From Blautia sp. (lineage in GTDB: Bacteria; Bacillota; Clostridia; Lachnospirales; Lachnospiraceae): a stretch of 64,000 nt of DNA. The notes below the pieces were generated by a model. That model was not told the DNA's origin and made no database searches. It worked only from the letters and a program-made list of their open reading frames with translations. Numbering within the stretch: position 1 is the stretch's first letter; each line of letters opens with the position of its first letter. Of this stretch, positions 1-9,900 are shown piece after piece. Made by a program: the position numbers and the translations under genes. Location: the NCBI GenBank assembly GCA_029257775.1, contig JARIAQ010000023.1, forward strand, positions 62,001 to 126,000, given 5' to 3'.

Positions 1-103
1 TAAAATTATAAACCGTAGGTCCACACACATACATTTTTACTTTTCCTTTTTCTAAAGGAACAAATTCTTCTTTCTTTTTTGTTAAAGTATTATATATTCT
101 CAT
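1..103 (-). CDS. cysS: Cysteinyl-tRNA synthetase, N-terminal fragment (cut by window edge)
   Basis: Class I aminoacyl-tRNA synthetase that charges tRNA-Cys. Only about 34 codons lie in the window. The minus strand reads [14 protein letters not shown] and continues to [11 protein letters not shown], the N-terminal signature of CysRS; the Cys of YVCGPT is a zinc ligand in the family. The ATG overlaps the last codons of cysE by 14 bases, and an AGGAGG lies 12 bases upstream inside cysE, so the two genes are probably translationally linked. Placement behind cysE under a Cys-specific T-box agrees with the assignment. The catalytic body lies outside the window. Confidence 0.9.
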   Translation of the reverse strand, partial: MRIYNTLTKKKEEFVPLEKGKVKMYVCGPTVYNF

Positions 104-833
104 TCTTTCTTTTTTCCTCCTGTTTTCTTTCTCCCAGCTCTAACGCCAGATTTCGACGACATTTTTCTTCTCTTTCTTTCATATCCTTTAATTCGTAACT
201 CATACGTTGTAAAACAGAGCAAAGTCTATCATTTTCCTGCTGCAACTTATGAATATCCTCTAAAGTTGGGTCTGGAAGATGAATTTGATCCATATCACTT
301 CTTGGAACTTTCTGATTGCCTTTTTTCACTACACGTCCAGGCACACCTACAACAGTACAATTTGGAGGAACTTCCTCCAACACCACACTTCCTGCACCAA
401 TTTTAGAATTCTCTCCAATAGTAAAGGATCCTAAAATTTTGGCACCAGCACTTACCATAACATTATTTTTTAATGTTGGATGACGTTTTCCAGTTTCTTT
501 TCCAGTACCACCTAAAGTAACCCCTTGATACAAAGTTACATTATCTCCAATTATCGTAGTTTCTCCTATAATTACCCCTGAACCATGATCAATAAATAAT
601 CCTTTTCCGATTTTTGCTCCTGGATGAATTTCAATACCTGTCTTTCTAGCTGCACGCTGAGAAATCCACCGAGCCAAAAAGAAATGCCCTTTCTGATATA
701 GCTTGTGTGCCCGTCTATATTGTATCATAACACGAAAACTCGGATACAGCAAAACTTCCAAAGGTGTCTTAATTGCAGGATCCCGTTCTCTGATAACTTG
801 AAATTCTTCCTTAATATGACCGATAAATCCCAT
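90..833 (-). CDS. cysE: Serine O-acetyltransferase
   Basis: Transfers acetyl from acetyl-CoA to L-serine, giving O-acetylserine, the carbon skeleton for cysteine. The protein has 247 residues. Residues about 65-175 form the left-handed beta-helix of hexapeptide acyltransferases, with [10 protein letters not shown], the active-site region [13 protein letters not shown], and [12 protein letters not shown]. The last 60 or so residues (after [12 protein letters not shown]) are charged, heptad-like and likely coiled coil; this tail is not part of the catalytic fold. First gene of a cysE-cysS operon behind a T-box leader, so expression should rise when tRNA-Cys is uncharged. Confidence 0.93.
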   Translation of the reverse strand: MGFIGHIKEEFQVIRERDPAIKTPLEVLLYPSFRVMIQYRRAHKLYQKGHFFLARWISQRAARKTGIEIHPGAKIGKGLFIDHGSGVIIGETTIIGDNVTLYQGVTLGGTGKETGKRHPTLKNNVMVSAGAKILGSFTIGENSKIGAGSVVLEEVPPNCTVVGVPGRVVKKGNQKVPRSDMDQIHLPDPTLEDIHKLQQENDRLCSVLQRMSYELKDMKEREEKCRRNLALELGERKQEEKRKNENI

Positions 834-873
834 CTTTCAAACCCTTTCTATAAAATTTTTTGCGAATTAAAAA

Positions 874-902
874 CGCCTCTATGTCAAAATGACATAGAGG
901 CG
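874..902 (-). terminator. T-box intrinsic terminator of cysE-cysS
   Basis: A 13-bp perfect stem (874-886 with 890-902) with an AAA loop is followed on the minus strand by TTTTTAA. It lies between the T-box core and the cysE start, as expected for a T-box attenuator. Confidence 0.9.
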
Positions 903-1112
903 AAAAATCCGCGGTTCCACTCTATTTGAAGATAGTATCTTCCACTTATTTCCCATAACGCAGGACTGCGTATCTAGCTCAGATTTCCCCTCACCAAATC
1001 AGCTCCCGAATGCACTTTCCAAAGGTTCCTCTAAGACAGCTTTCAGCCAATGACCGTCTCTCTCTGAAAAAGAATTACTTTGTACTCTTTTCGCTCCACG
1101 CCTTTTCTATCT
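874..1112 (-). promoter_or_regulatory. T-box riboswitch leader, Cys (UGC) specifier
   Basis: Read on the minus strand, the leader contains the T-box core AGAGTGGAACCGCGG (909-923) just before a terminator hairpin. Its NCCA-pairing sequence and antiterminator precede the terminator in the usual order. A likely specifier triplet TGC followed by A lies at 1012-1014, in the sequence GGAAAGTGCATTCGGGAGC on the 3' side of Stem I. Cys specificity agrees with the downstream genes cysE and cysS. Uncharged tRNA-Cys binding would favour antitermination. Specifier placement was read by eye, not from a computed fold. Confidence 0.88.
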
Positions 1113-1118
1113 TCTCTT

Positions 1119-1147
1119 AGTTTATTCATAAATACAGGATTTGTCAA
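1119..1147 (-). promoter_or_regulatory. Sigma-A-type promoter of cysE-cysS
   Basis: The minus strand has TTGACA (1147-1142), 17 bases, then TAAACT (1124-1119). It sits just upstream of the T-box leader. Confidence 0.65.
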
Positions 1148-1157
1148 CAAAATTTTC

Positions 1158-2588
<1,431 letters not shown>

Positions 2589-2647
2589 CTAACATTCATT
2601 TATTTACAATACATTTTTTGAATTTTTTATCTACAGGTGTTTCATTT

Positions 2648-4201
2648 TTAAATTCGTGTTGTCCACTGGGAACAATCCCATACATCTGTAGCAAGCCCTT
2701 CATAAAATTCTGGTTCATGGCAAACCATTAAAATAGTACCTTTATACTCCTGCAAAGCTCTTTTTAACTCATCCTTCGCATCTACATCTAAATGGTTTGT
2801 AGGCTCATCTAAAACCAACACATTCGTTTCTCTATTAATAATTTTACATAAGCGTACTTTTGCTTGCTCACCACCACTTAATACGCGCACAAGACTTTCA
2901 ATATGTTTTGTGGTCAACCCACACTTTGCCAAAGCCGCTCTTACTTCATACTGCGTATAGGAAGGAAAAACTTCCCAAATTTCTTCAATACAGGTATTCT
3001 TATTTCCTTGCGGCATCTCCTGTTCGAAATACCCAATTTCCAAATAATCACCTAATTGTACTTTTCCAGAAATCGGAGAAATAAGCCCCAAAATACTTTT
3101 TAACAACGTAGATTTTCCAATGCCATTTGCACCAGTCAATGCAATTTTTTCTCCTCTTTCCACTTTTAAATTCAATGGTTTTGAAAGAGGCTCATCATAG
3201 CCAATAATCAAATCTTCTGTTTCTACAACAAAGCGACTTGGTGTTCTGGCTGTTTTAAAATAAAATTCTGGCTTTGGCTTTTCCTTTGCCAGCTCAATAA
3301 CATCCATCTTATCTAATTTTTTCTGTCGAGACATTGCCATATTTCTAGTTGACACTCTCGCTTTATTTCTGGCCACAAAATCTTTTAACTCATTAATTTC
3401 TTGCTGCTGTCGATTATAAGCAGCCTCAAGCTGTGCTTTTTTTACTGCATAAACTTCCTGAAAATGATCATAATCTCCCACATAGCGATTCAGCTCTTGG
3501 TTATCCATATGATAAATAAGATTTACTACACTATTCAAAAAAGGGATATCATGTGAAATTAAAATAAAAGCATTTTCATACTCTTGCAAATACCTTTTCA
3601 GCCATTCAATATGCTCCGAATCTAAGTAGTTTGTAGGCTCATCCAAAAGTAGAATATCTGGCTTTTCCAAAAGTAATTTACCAAGCAAGATTTTTGTTCT
3701 CTGTCCACCGCTTAAATCTGTCACGTCTTTATCTAGTCCAATTGCTGTAAGTCCCAGAGCTCTTCCTACTTCTTCAACCTTTGAATCAATAATATAAAAA
3801 TCGTGCACTGTAAGCATATCCTGTATTGTTCCCAGCTCTTCCATCATGTTTTCCAGTTCCTCCGCAGATGCCTCGCCCATTTTATCACAAATAGCGTTCA
3901 TCTGAGATTCCATTTCAAACAACCAAGAAAATGCTGATTTTAGTACATCTCTTATTGTCATACCCTTTTCCAGCACTGTGTGCTGATCCAGATATCCTAC
4001 ACGCACATTTTTGGCCCACTCAATTTTCCCTTCATCTGGCATAAGCTTTCCTGTAATAATATTCATAAAGGTAGATTTACCTTCACCATTGGCTCCCACC
4101 AGTCCAATATGCTCTCCTTTTAACAACCGAAAAGAAACATCTTGAAAAATAGCTCGATCACCAAATCCGTGAGATAAATTCTGCACATTTAATATACTCA
4201 T
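2648..4201 (-). CDS. ABC-F family ATPase (YkpA/EttA-like)
   Basis: A 517-residue soluble protein with two ABC ATPase domains and no membrane segments. Domain 1 has Walker [10 protein letters not shown], signature LSGGQRTK and Walker [13 protein letters not shown]. Domain 2 has [17 protein letters not shown] and [13 protein letters not shown] charged linker of about 80 residues lies between them (around [17 protein letters not shown]). ABC-F proteins bind the ribosomal E site and act in translation or antibiotic protection; which applies here cannot be told from sequence. The start ATG overlaps the ispF stop as ATGA, with AAGGAGA upstream, so the pair is translationally coupled. Confidence 0.9.
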   Translation of the reverse strand: MSILNVQNLSHGFGDRAIFQDVSFRLLKGEHIGLVGANGEGKSTFMNIITGKLMPDEGKIEWAKNVRVGYLDQHTVLEKGMTIRDVLKSAFSWLFEMESQMNAICDKMGEASAEELENMMEELGTIQDMLTVHDFYIIDSKVEEVGRALGLTAIGLDKDVTDLSGGQRTKILLGKLLLEKPDILLLDEPTNYLDSEHIEWLKRYLQEYENAFILISHDIPFLNSVVNLIYHMDNQELNRYVGDYDHFQEVYAVKKAQLEAAYNRQQQEINELKDFVARNKARVSTRNMAMSRQKKLDKMDVIELAKEKPKPEFYFKTARTPSRFVVETEDLIIGYDEPLSKPLNLKVERGEKIALTGANGIGKSTLLKSILGLISPISGKVQLGDYLEIGYFEQEMPQGNKNTCIEEIWEVFPSYTQYEVRAALAKCGLTTKHIESLVRVLSGGEQAKVRLCKIINRETNVLVLDEPTNHLDVDAKDELKRALQEYKGTILMVCHEPEFYEGLATDVWDCSQWTTRI

Positions 4202-4737
4202 CTTCGGTTCTCCTTGCAACAGCCTCCACAGCCACCACTTCTGTCATCTGTCATAAAATCTTTCACATGTGTCAATGCACAAATTGCCTGTGCAGATATC
4301 CCTTCCATACTCCCTGTAAATCCAAGTCCTTCTTCTGTAGTTGCCTTTATGTTTACCTGATTCACTTCTAAATGTAACGCTTTGGCTACATTTTCAATCA
4401 TTGTATCCATATATGGTAAAAGCTTTGGTTTTTGTGCAATCACAGTTGCATCAATATTATTGATTACATACATATTTTCTTCTAAAAGTTTTCCTACATG
4501 CTGCAAAAGTTTAATACTTGAAATTCCTTTATATTGAGGATCTGTATCTGGAAAATGTCTTCCGATGTCATGAAGAGCTGCTGCTCCTAAAAGGGCATCC
4601 ATAATAGCATGAACTAGCACATCTGCATCAGAATGCCCAAGAAGACCTTTTTCCCATGGAATATTTACACCGCCTAAAATCAAATCTCTTCCTTCTGTAA
4701 GTTTATGGACATCATATCCCATCCCTACTCGAATCAT
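4198..4737 (-). CDS. ispF: 2-C-methyl-D-erythritol 2,4-cyclodiphosphate synthase
   Basis: Fifth enzyme of the MEP isoprenoid pathway; cyclises CDP-methylerythritol 2-phosphate with release of CMP. Metal ligands are visible in GMGYDVHKL (Asp8, His10) and [32 protein letters not shown] is the C-terminal family motif. At 179 residues it is about 20 longer than usual: after ALTHVK there is a tail containing [14 protein letters not shown], rich in Gly and Cys, whose role is unknown. It lies 20 bases after copA and overlaps the ABC-F gene. Confidence 0.94.
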   Translation of the reverse strand: MIRVGMGYDVHKLTEGRDLILGGVNIPWEKGLLGHSDADVLVHAIMDALLGAAALHDIGRHFPDTDPQYKGISSIKLLQHVGKLLEENMYVINNIDATVIAQKPKLLPYMDTMIENVAKALHLEVNQVNIKATTEEGLGFTGSMEGISAQAICALTHVKDFMTDDRSGGCGGCCKENRR

Positions 4738-4756
4738 GGTTTTCTTCCTTTCTCGT

Positions 4757-4954
4757 TTATTCTACTGAAAGTACCTGATATCCTGCATCTTCTACTGCTT
4801 TTTTTAACACTTCTTTTTCAAGCCCTGTTTCTACATAAGCTTCTTTTTTTTCTAAATTCACCTCTGCTTTTGTACCTTCTAAAGCTTCCAGTGCTTTTGT
4901 AACTGCTGCCTGACAATGCTGACACATCATTCCTTCAATTTTCATTGTATACAT
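4757..4954 (-). CDS. Possible CopZ-like copper chaperone from an internal start in copA
   Basis: In the copA frame, an ATG ([15 protein letters not shown]) is preceded by AGAGGAGG (4963-4970) with an 8-base A-rich spacer, a consensus ribosome-binding site. Initiation there would release a 65-residue single HMA domain with the CxxC copper site, the size of CopZ chaperones. The site lies in the lysine/glutamate-rich linker (KKEEEKN), whose GAG GAG codons make a purine-rich stretch possible by chance. Translation from it is inference. Confidence 0.5.
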   Translation of the reverse strand: MYTMKIEGMMCQHCQAAVTKALEALEGTKAEVNLEKKEAYVETGLEKEVLKKAVEDAGYQVLSVE

Positions 4955-7258
4955 ATTTTTTTCCTCCTCTTTCTTCTGAACTTTTTCAGACTGTGTTTTT
5001 CCCTTTTTCAGGGAATGAAAAAATCGTAATCGCAATGCGTTACTTACAACAAAAAGACTACTAAGACTCATAGCTGCTGCTCCAAACATAGGACTTAACT
5101 TTAATCCAAATACAGGATAAAGGACTCCTGCTGCAAGGGGAATTCCACATACATTGTAAAAAAATGCCCAGAATAAATTTTCCTTAATGTTTCGAATAAC
5201 TGCTTTACTTAATTCTATGGCAGTGGCCACATCCTGCAAGTCATTTTTCATCAAAACAATATCTGCACTTTCAATGGCTACATCTGTTCCCGCGCCAATG
5301 GCAATTCCTACATCTGCCCTTGCCAGAGCTGGTGCATCATTCAAACCATCACCTACCATGGCAACTTTCTTTCCCTCTTGCTGTAGTTTGGAAATTTCTC
5401 GCTCTTTGTCCTGTGGAAGAACCTCTGCAATTACAGTATCAATATCCAACTGCTTTTGAATAGCTTTTGCTGTTCTGGCATTATCGCCTGTAAGCATAAT
5501 AACCTGAATTCCCAGTTTTTTCAACTCTTTAATTGCCTTTGCACTGGTAGGTTTTACCACATCAGCTACACCAATAATGCCCAGTACCTTTTCTTCATCT
5601 GCTAAAATGAGCGGTGTTTTTCCTTCTTCAGAAAGTTTTTTAATACTATCTAAAGCTATCTCACAAGAAATTCCCTGCTCGTTTAAGAGTTTCTGATTAC
5701 CAGCATAATAAACAGTGCCATTAATTTGAGCTGTAATTCCCTTTCCAGGAATTGCTGTAAACTTTTCTGCGTTTGGCAGTTCCATATTTTGAGCTTTCAA
5801 AAGCACTGCCTCTGCCAAAGGATGTTCGCTTTTCTTTTCCAAAGCCGCACCAATTTTTAAAACATCATTTTCTGTCATTCCAAAGCTGACAATGTCAGTC
5901 ACTACAGGCTTTCCTTCTGTGATCGTTCCTGTCTTATCCAATACTACACTCTGAATAACATGAGTGACTTCTAAAGCTTCTCCTGATTTAATTAAAATTC
6001 CATTTTCTGCACCTTTTCCAGTACCTACCATAATAGCAACAGGTGTGGCAAGTCCCAATGCACAAGGACAGGAAATTACCAAAACTGCAATGGCACAAGA
6101 CAATGCGAATTCAAATTCTGCTCCTAAAAGTAGCCAAACAATTCCTGTCAATAAAGCAATAGTCATGACCGTAGGAACAAAGATTCCGGCAATCTTGTCC
6201 GCCATTCTTGCAATAGGCGCTTTACTTGAACTAGCTTCCTCAACAAGACGAATAATTTGAGAAAAAGTTGTATCTTGTCCTACACGAAGAGCCTGCATCC
6301 TAATAAATCCTGTTTTATTTAAAGTCGCTGCCGTTACATGATCTCCTTCTTTTTTTTCAACCGGCATACTTTCTCCTGTAATGGCTGCCTCATCTACGCT
6401 GGTCATTCCTTCCATCACAACACCATCTGCCGGAATACTACTTCCTGGTTTTACGTGTAATATATCTCCTGGCAGTACATCTTCTGCTGCAATTTCTAAA
6501 ACCTGCCCATCTCTTTCAACCAAAGCTGTCTTAGGTGCTAAATCAATCAGTTTTTGAATAGCTTCACTAGTTTTTCCCTTTGAACGTGCTTCTAGATATT
6601 TTCCAATATTAATCAACGCCAAAATCATAACTGCAGATTCAAAATATAAATCATGTAAATAGCGATGCACTAACTCCATATTCTGTGTTCCTAGTCCATA
6701 TCCCATGCGGTAAATGGCAAAAATCCCATAAATCAAAGAAGCTCCAGAACCTACAGATATTAATGTATCCATATTGGGCGCTCCATGAAACAAAGAACGA
6801 AATCCTCTTTCAAAATATGCCCTATTTATATATAGTACAGGTACACATAAAAGGAGCTGTGTCAATGCAAAAGATACAGCATTAAGATCTCCTTGCAAAA
6901 AAGAAGGCTGAGGTAACCCAATCATATGACCCATTGCCACATACATTAACGGAATTAAAAAGATAAAAGACCAAATTGTACGTTTCTTCATACTCTCAAT
7001 ATTCTTTTCTACTACATCTTCTTTTTCCTGTTTTTTCTTAGTTTCCTCTACAGGAACTTCCATTCCATAACCAGCCTGTATTACACTGTCCGCTATCTTT
7101 TGTTCTGATAACTTATTTTCATCAAACTCTACTTGCATACTATTCGTCAGTAAATTTACACTGACTGTATTTACACCATCTAATTTTTGCACACACTTCT
7201 CTACTCTAGATGAACATGCAGAACAAGTCATGCCTGTTACTTTATATTTTTTATTCAA
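4757..7258 (-). CDS. copA: Copper-transporting P1B-type ATPase with N- and C-terminal HMA domains
   Basis: Exports Cu(I) across the membrane using ATP. The order is: HMA domain with [13 protein letters not shown] (residues about 9-21), membrane helices, actuator TGES, the transmembrane metal site [11 protein letters not shown], phosphorylation site [15 protein letters not shown], the hinge [16 protein letters not shown], then the last helices and a charged linker ([16 protein letters not shown]) leading to a second HMA domain with [10 protein letters not shown]. The C-terminal HMA is unusual for CopA. The start is TTG with AGGAGG upstream. It follows csoR directly, so copper should induce it. 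See the internal ORF for a possible second product. Confidence 0.95.
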   Translation of the reverse strand: MNKKYKVTGMTCSACSSRVEKCVQKLDGVNTVSVNLLTNSMQVEFDENKLSEQKIADSVIQAGYGMEVPVEETKKKQEKEDVVEKNIESMKKRTIWSFIFLIPLMYVAMGHMIGLPQPSFLQGDLNAVSFALTQLLLCVPVLYINRAYFERGFRSLFHGAPNMDTLISVGSGASLIYGIFAIYRMGYGLGTQNMELVHRYLHDLYFESAVMILALINIGKYLEARSKGKTSEAIQKLIDLAPKTALVERDGQVLEIAAEDVLPGDILHVKPGSSIPADGVVMEGMTSVDEAAITGESMPVEKKEGDHVTAATLNKTGFIRMQALRVGQDTTFSQIIRLVEEASSSKAPIARMADKIAGIFVPTVMTIALLTGIVWLLLGAEFEFALSCAIAVLVISCPCALGLATPVAIMVGTGKGAENGILIKSGEALEVTHVIQSVVLDKTGTITEGKPVVTDIVSFGMTENDVLKIGAALEKKSEHPLAEAVLLKAQNMELPNAEKFTAIPGKGITAQINGTVYYAGNQKLLNEQGISCEIALDSIKKLSEEGKTPLILADEEKVLGIIGVADVVKPTSAKAIKELKKLGIQVIMLTGDNARTAKAIQKQLDIDTVIAEVLPQDKEREISKLQQEGKKVAMVGDGLNDAPALARADVGIAIGAGTDVAIESADIVLMKNDLQDVATAIELSKAVIRNIKENLFWAFFYNVCGIPLAAGVLYPVFGLKLSPMFGAAAMSLSSLFVVSNALRLRFFHSLKKGKTQSEKVQKKEEEKNMYTMKIEGMMCQHCQAAVTKALEALEGTKAEVNLEKKEAYVETGLEKEVLKKAVEDAGYQVLSVE

Positions 7259-7274
7259 AAGTGTTTCCTCCTTT

Positions 7275-7535
7275 CTATAAAATTTTTCCCAATACAGCTA
7301 CCATTTCATCTACTTTTTCTTCTCTTTCCTTATCTGTTTTTGCTCCTGTTACGCAGCTTTTTAAATGTGCTGTAAGAATTTCCTTATTTGCTCTGTTTAA
7401 AACAGCCTCAGTTGCCATAAGTTGATGCGCAATATCTACACAATAACGATCTTCTTCTACCATTTTCAAAATGCCATCAATCTGACCTCTGGCTGTTTTT
7501 AGCAGTCTATTTACCTGTGCTTTATCTGCCTTCAT
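7275..7535 (-). CDS. csoR: CsoR-type copper-sensing repressor
   Basis: An 86-residue all-helical repressor of the CsoR/RcnR family. The Cu(I) ligand set Cys-His-Cys is visible: Cys in EEDRYCVDIAHQL, and His and Cys in LTAHLKSC. In the family, Cu(I) binding releases DNA. It lies just upstream of copA in the same direction with a 16-base gap, and a GC-rich inverted repeat sits at its promoter. The metal assignment follows from the ligand set and from copA. Confidence 0.9.
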   Translation of the reverse strand: MKADKAQVNRLLKTARGQIDGILKMVEEDRYCVDIAHQLMATEAVLNRANKEILTAHLKSCVTGAKTDKEREEKVDEMVAVLGKIL

Positions 7536-7549
7536 CTCTCTAACCTCCT

Positions 7550-7566
7550 ATACCCCGTAGGGGTGT
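7550..7566. promoter_or_regulatory. Candidate CsoR operator
   Basis: The inverted repeat ATACCCC-GTA-GGGGTGT stands out in AT-rich sequence. It lies directly before the csoR ribosome-binding site and just after the predicted transcription start. G/C-rich dyads of this kind are the known CsoR operator type. Confidence 0.65.
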
Positions 7567-7579
7567 TCTTAATGAAATC

Positions 7580-7608
7580 AATATAGCATGATTTTTAAGA
7601 AATTACAA
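7580..7608 (-). promoter_or_regulatory. Promoter of csoR-copA
   Basis: The minus strand has TTGTAA (7608-7603), 17 bases, then TATATT (7585-7580). The candidate CsoR operator begins about 14 bases downstream of the -10 element. Confidence 0.55.
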
Positions 7609-7618
7609 CTATATTTTT

Positions 7619-7671
7619 AAGAAACTTTGTGCATATCTACAACTTATCTGTAGATATGCACAAAGTTTCTT
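7619..7671. terminator. Perfect 23-bp inverted repeat at the 3' end of ylmC
   Basis: Arms 7619-7641 and 7649-7671 pair without mismatch around a 7-base loop. The right arm abuts the ylmC stop codon. The minus-strand tail is TTAAAAATA, a poor U-tract, while the plus side is followed by TATTCTTTTC. It probably terminates ylmC and shields csoR, but may also act as an mRNA end-stabiliser. Confidence 0.6.
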
Positions 7672-7925
7672 TATTCTTTTCTAAGAAATTTCTCTTCTTG
7701 AATTTCCACTAAGATTATATCTTCTCCAATCTGTCGAATACAGGAAAACGGAATAATATATTCACTAACTGAACCAAATAAGCCACACATTTTTCCTTGA
7801 ATCGGTACAATTAGTGCCTCAACTTTTCCTGTTTTACAATTAAACTCTACGTCAAGAGGACAGCCTAAAGTTTTGCAAGTACAAATATTAATTACCTCTT
7901 TTTGCTTTAATTCACACACTCGCAT
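7671..7925 (-). CDS. YlmC/YmxH family PRC-barrel protein
   Basis: An 84-residue small beta-rich protein of the YlmC/YmxH family, found in spore-forming Firmicutes and named for sporulation links; the biochemical role is unknown. Visible features are the N-terminal MRVCELKQKEVINICT, a Gly-Cys-rich centre and IPFSCIRQIGEDIILVEI near the end, matching the PRC-barrel pattern. A terminator hairpin for kdgK lies directly upstream, so it probably has its own weak promoter. Confidence 0.8.
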   Translation of the reverse strand: MRVCELKQKEVINICTCKTLGCPLDVEFNCKTGKVEALIVPIQGKMCGLFGSVSEYIIPFSCIRQIGEDIILVEIQEEKFLRKE

Positions 7926-7926
7926 A

Positions 7927-7973
7927 AAAAAACTCCCAAACTCATATGTTTAATCTATCCTATGAGTTTGGGA
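7927..7973 (-). terminator. Terminator of the eda-kdgK operon
   Basis: A 13-bp stem (7934-7946 with 7961-7973) is followed on the minus strand by GTTTTTTATG, a proper U-tract. It lies between the kdgK stop and the ylmC start. Confidence 0.8.
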
Positions 7974-8042
7974 ATCAATCCAATACTGTTATTTCGTGAA
8001 TTCATTGAAAATTAAAACATTGTATAAAGTAACATCTTTTTC

Positions 8043-9068
8043 TTATCTCTGCACACGACCTGATCCGTCTCCTCCTGCAAGTTTTGTTACTTCATCCATG
8101 GAAACCATGTTAAAGTCACCTTCAATGGAGTGCTTCAGACAAGATGCAGCTACTGCAAATTCAATTGTAGATTGTGCATCATATCCATTTAGACATGCAC
8201 AAATTAATCCACCACCAAAAGAATCACCACCACCTACACGATCCACAATGTGCATTTTATATTTTTTACTAAAATAATACTCTTGTCCATCATATAACAT
8301 TGCAGACCAATGATTGTCATTGGCTGATAAAGACTCTCTTAAAGTAATAGCAACTTTTTGGAAACCAAAACGATCTGCCAACTGTTTTGCAACTTCTTTA
8401 TAGCCTTCATGATTTACTGTACCTGTTGTAACATCTGTATTTGCCGCTTTAATACCAAATACATCTGCCGCATCCTCTTCATTAGCAATACATACATCTA
8501 CATATTTACAAATTTCACTCATTACTTGACCTGCTTTTTCTTTTGACCATAATTTATTTCTATAATTTAAATCACAAGAAACAGTAAGATTCTCTTCTTT
8601 TGCAGCTTTACAAGCTTCTAAACAAATATTTGCAACTTCATCATTTAATGCAGGTGTAATTCCAGTAAAATGGAACCAATCTGCCCCTTTAAAAATTTTT
8701 TTCCAATCAAAATCAGAAGCCTGTGCAGTAGCAATAGAAGAACCTGCACGGTCATAAATAACTTTAGAAGGTCTTTGAGAAGCACCTTTTTCTAAAAAAT
8801 AAATACCTACTCTTTCTCCACCACGTACAATATGTGTTGTATCAACCCCATATTTTCTCAAAGAATTAATAGCAGCCTGTCCAATTTCATGTTTAGGAAG
8901 TTTTGTGACAAATCTTGCATCAAATCCATAATTTGCAAGAGAAACTGCCACATTTGCCTCTCCTCCACCATATGTTGCTCCAAATGTATCTGCCTGCACA
9001 AATCGATAATAGCCTTCCGGCGCTAATCTTAACATAATTTCCCCAAAGGTAATTACTTTTTTCGCCAT
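8043..9068 (-). CDS. kdgK: 2-keto-3-deoxygluconate kinase (PfkB family)
   Basis: Phosphorylates 2-keto-3-deoxygluconate to KDPG, the step before aldolase cleavage in hexuronate and pectin-sugar breakdown. The 341-residue ribokinase fold shows GGEANVAVSLANYGF near the N terminus and the PfkB signature DRVGGGDSFGGGL near the C terminus, with Asp of GGD as catalytic base. Pairing with eda and a divergent IclR regulator fixes the substrate better than the sequence alone. AAGGAGA precedes the ATG; the gap from eda is 22 bases, so they form one operon. Confidence 0.9.
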   Translation of the reverse strand: MAKKVITFGEIMLRLAPEGYYRFVQADTFGATYGGGEANVAVSLANYGFDARFVTKLPKHEIGQAAINSLRKYGVDTTHIVRGGERVGIYFLEKGASQRPSKVIYDRAGSSIATAQASDFDWKKIFKGADWFHFTGITPALNDEVANICLEACKAAKEENLTVSCDLNYRNKLWSKEKAGQVMSEICKYVDVCIANEEDAADVFGIKAANTDVTTGTVNHEGYKEVAKQLADRFGFQKVAITLRESLSANDNHWSAMLYDGQEYYFSKKYKMHIVDRVGGGDSFGGGLICACLNGYDAQSTIEFAVAASCLKHSIEGDFNMVSMDEVTKLAGGDGSGRVQR

Positions 9069-9090
9069 AACACTTTTCTCCTTTATATAC

Positions 9091-9732
9091 TTATTTTTTT
9101 CTGATTTCTTCTACTAGTTTTACAGCTTCTTCTGTCATCACTCTAATTTCTTCAAATTTTCCAGCCTTTATGAAATCTCCTTTTACCATCCAGCTTCCGC
9201 CACATGCAATAATTTTATCACAACTTAAATAACTTTCCAAATTTTTTGCATGAATACCACCTGTAGGCATAAATTTTAATCCTACATAAGGCGCTGCCAT
9301 TGCCTTAATTGTTGCAACTCCACCAAATTGTTCTGCTGGAAAAAATTTCACAACTTTTAATCCTCTTTTAACTGCCTGTGCAACTTCCGATGGCGTAATA
9401 CATCCTGGAAACACTGGAATTTCCCTGCTTAAACAATAATCTACAATTTCAGGATCAAATCCTGGGCTTACAATAAATTTCGCCCCTGCTGCTATTGCAC
9501 GGTCAACTTGTTCAACTGTAAGAACCGTACCTGCCCCAACAAACATATCTGGATACTCAGAAGTCATAATTTTAATAGCATCCTCTGCTGCATCTGTACG
9601 AAATGTCACTTCTGCACATGGAAGTCCTCCCTCCACTAATGCTTTTGCTAAAGGCGCTGCATCCTTGGATTCTTCTATTACAACAACAGGTACAACTCCA
9701 AATTTTGAAATCTTTTCTATAACTGTATTCAT
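9091..9732 (-). CDS. eda: KDPG / 4-hydroxy-2-oxoglutarate aldolase
   Basis: Class I aldolase splitting 2-keto-3-deoxy-6-phosphogluconate into pyruvate and glyceraldehyde 3-phosphate. At 213 residues it fits the KDPG aldolase family. Visible are GAGTVLT, the Schiff-base lysine in KVVKFFPAEQFGG and FMPTGGI near the phosphate site. First gene of the operon with kdgK, AGGAGG at the start, and a 15-bp palindrome in its leader. Uronate isomerases and permeases that feed the pathway are not in the window. Confidence 0.92.
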   Translation of the reverse strand: MNTVIEKISKFGVVPVVVIEESKDAAPLAKALVEGGLPCAEVTFRTDAAEDAIKIMTSEYPDMFVGAGTVLTVEQVDRAIAAGAKFIVSPGFDPEIVDYCLSREIPVFPGCITPSEVAQAVKRGLKVVKFFPAEQFGGVATIKAMAAPYVGLKFMPTGGIHAKNLESYLSCDKIIACGGSWMVKGDFIKAGKFEEIRVMTEEAVKLVEEIRKK

Positions 9733-9754
9733 ATTCTCCTCCTATTTTTATAAA

Positions 9755-9769
9755 TTCCATATTATGGAA
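9755..9769. promoter_or_regulatory. Candidate KdgR (IclR-family) operator
   Basis: TTCCATATTATGGAA is a perfect 15-bp palindrome of the IclR-family operator kind. It lies in the 5' leader of eda, about 30 bases after the promoter and before the ribosome-binding site, which suits repression by roadblock. Confidence 0.6.
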
Positions 9770-9800
9770 CGCTATTTCGTTATATGATATTTTGATTTGA

Positions 9801-9828
9801 ATTATACTACACTCTTATAAAAAGTCAA
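9801..9828 (-). promoter_or_regulatory. Promoter of eda-kdgK
   Basis: The minus strand has TTGACT (9828-9823), 16 bases, then TATAAT (9806-9801). Confidence 0.7.
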
Positions 9829-9838
9829 GTGTTTTTCA

Positions 9839-9867
9839 TTGCCACAATTCACGGAAAGTGTTACAAT
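9839..9867 (+). promoter_or_regulatory. Promoter of kdgR
   Basis: The plus strand has TTGCCA (9839-9844), 17 bases, then TACAAT (9862-9867), back to back with the eda promoter. Confidence 0.6.
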
Positions 9868-9900
9868 ATCGCCAACACATAAAAAGGAGATTTGTTTTAT

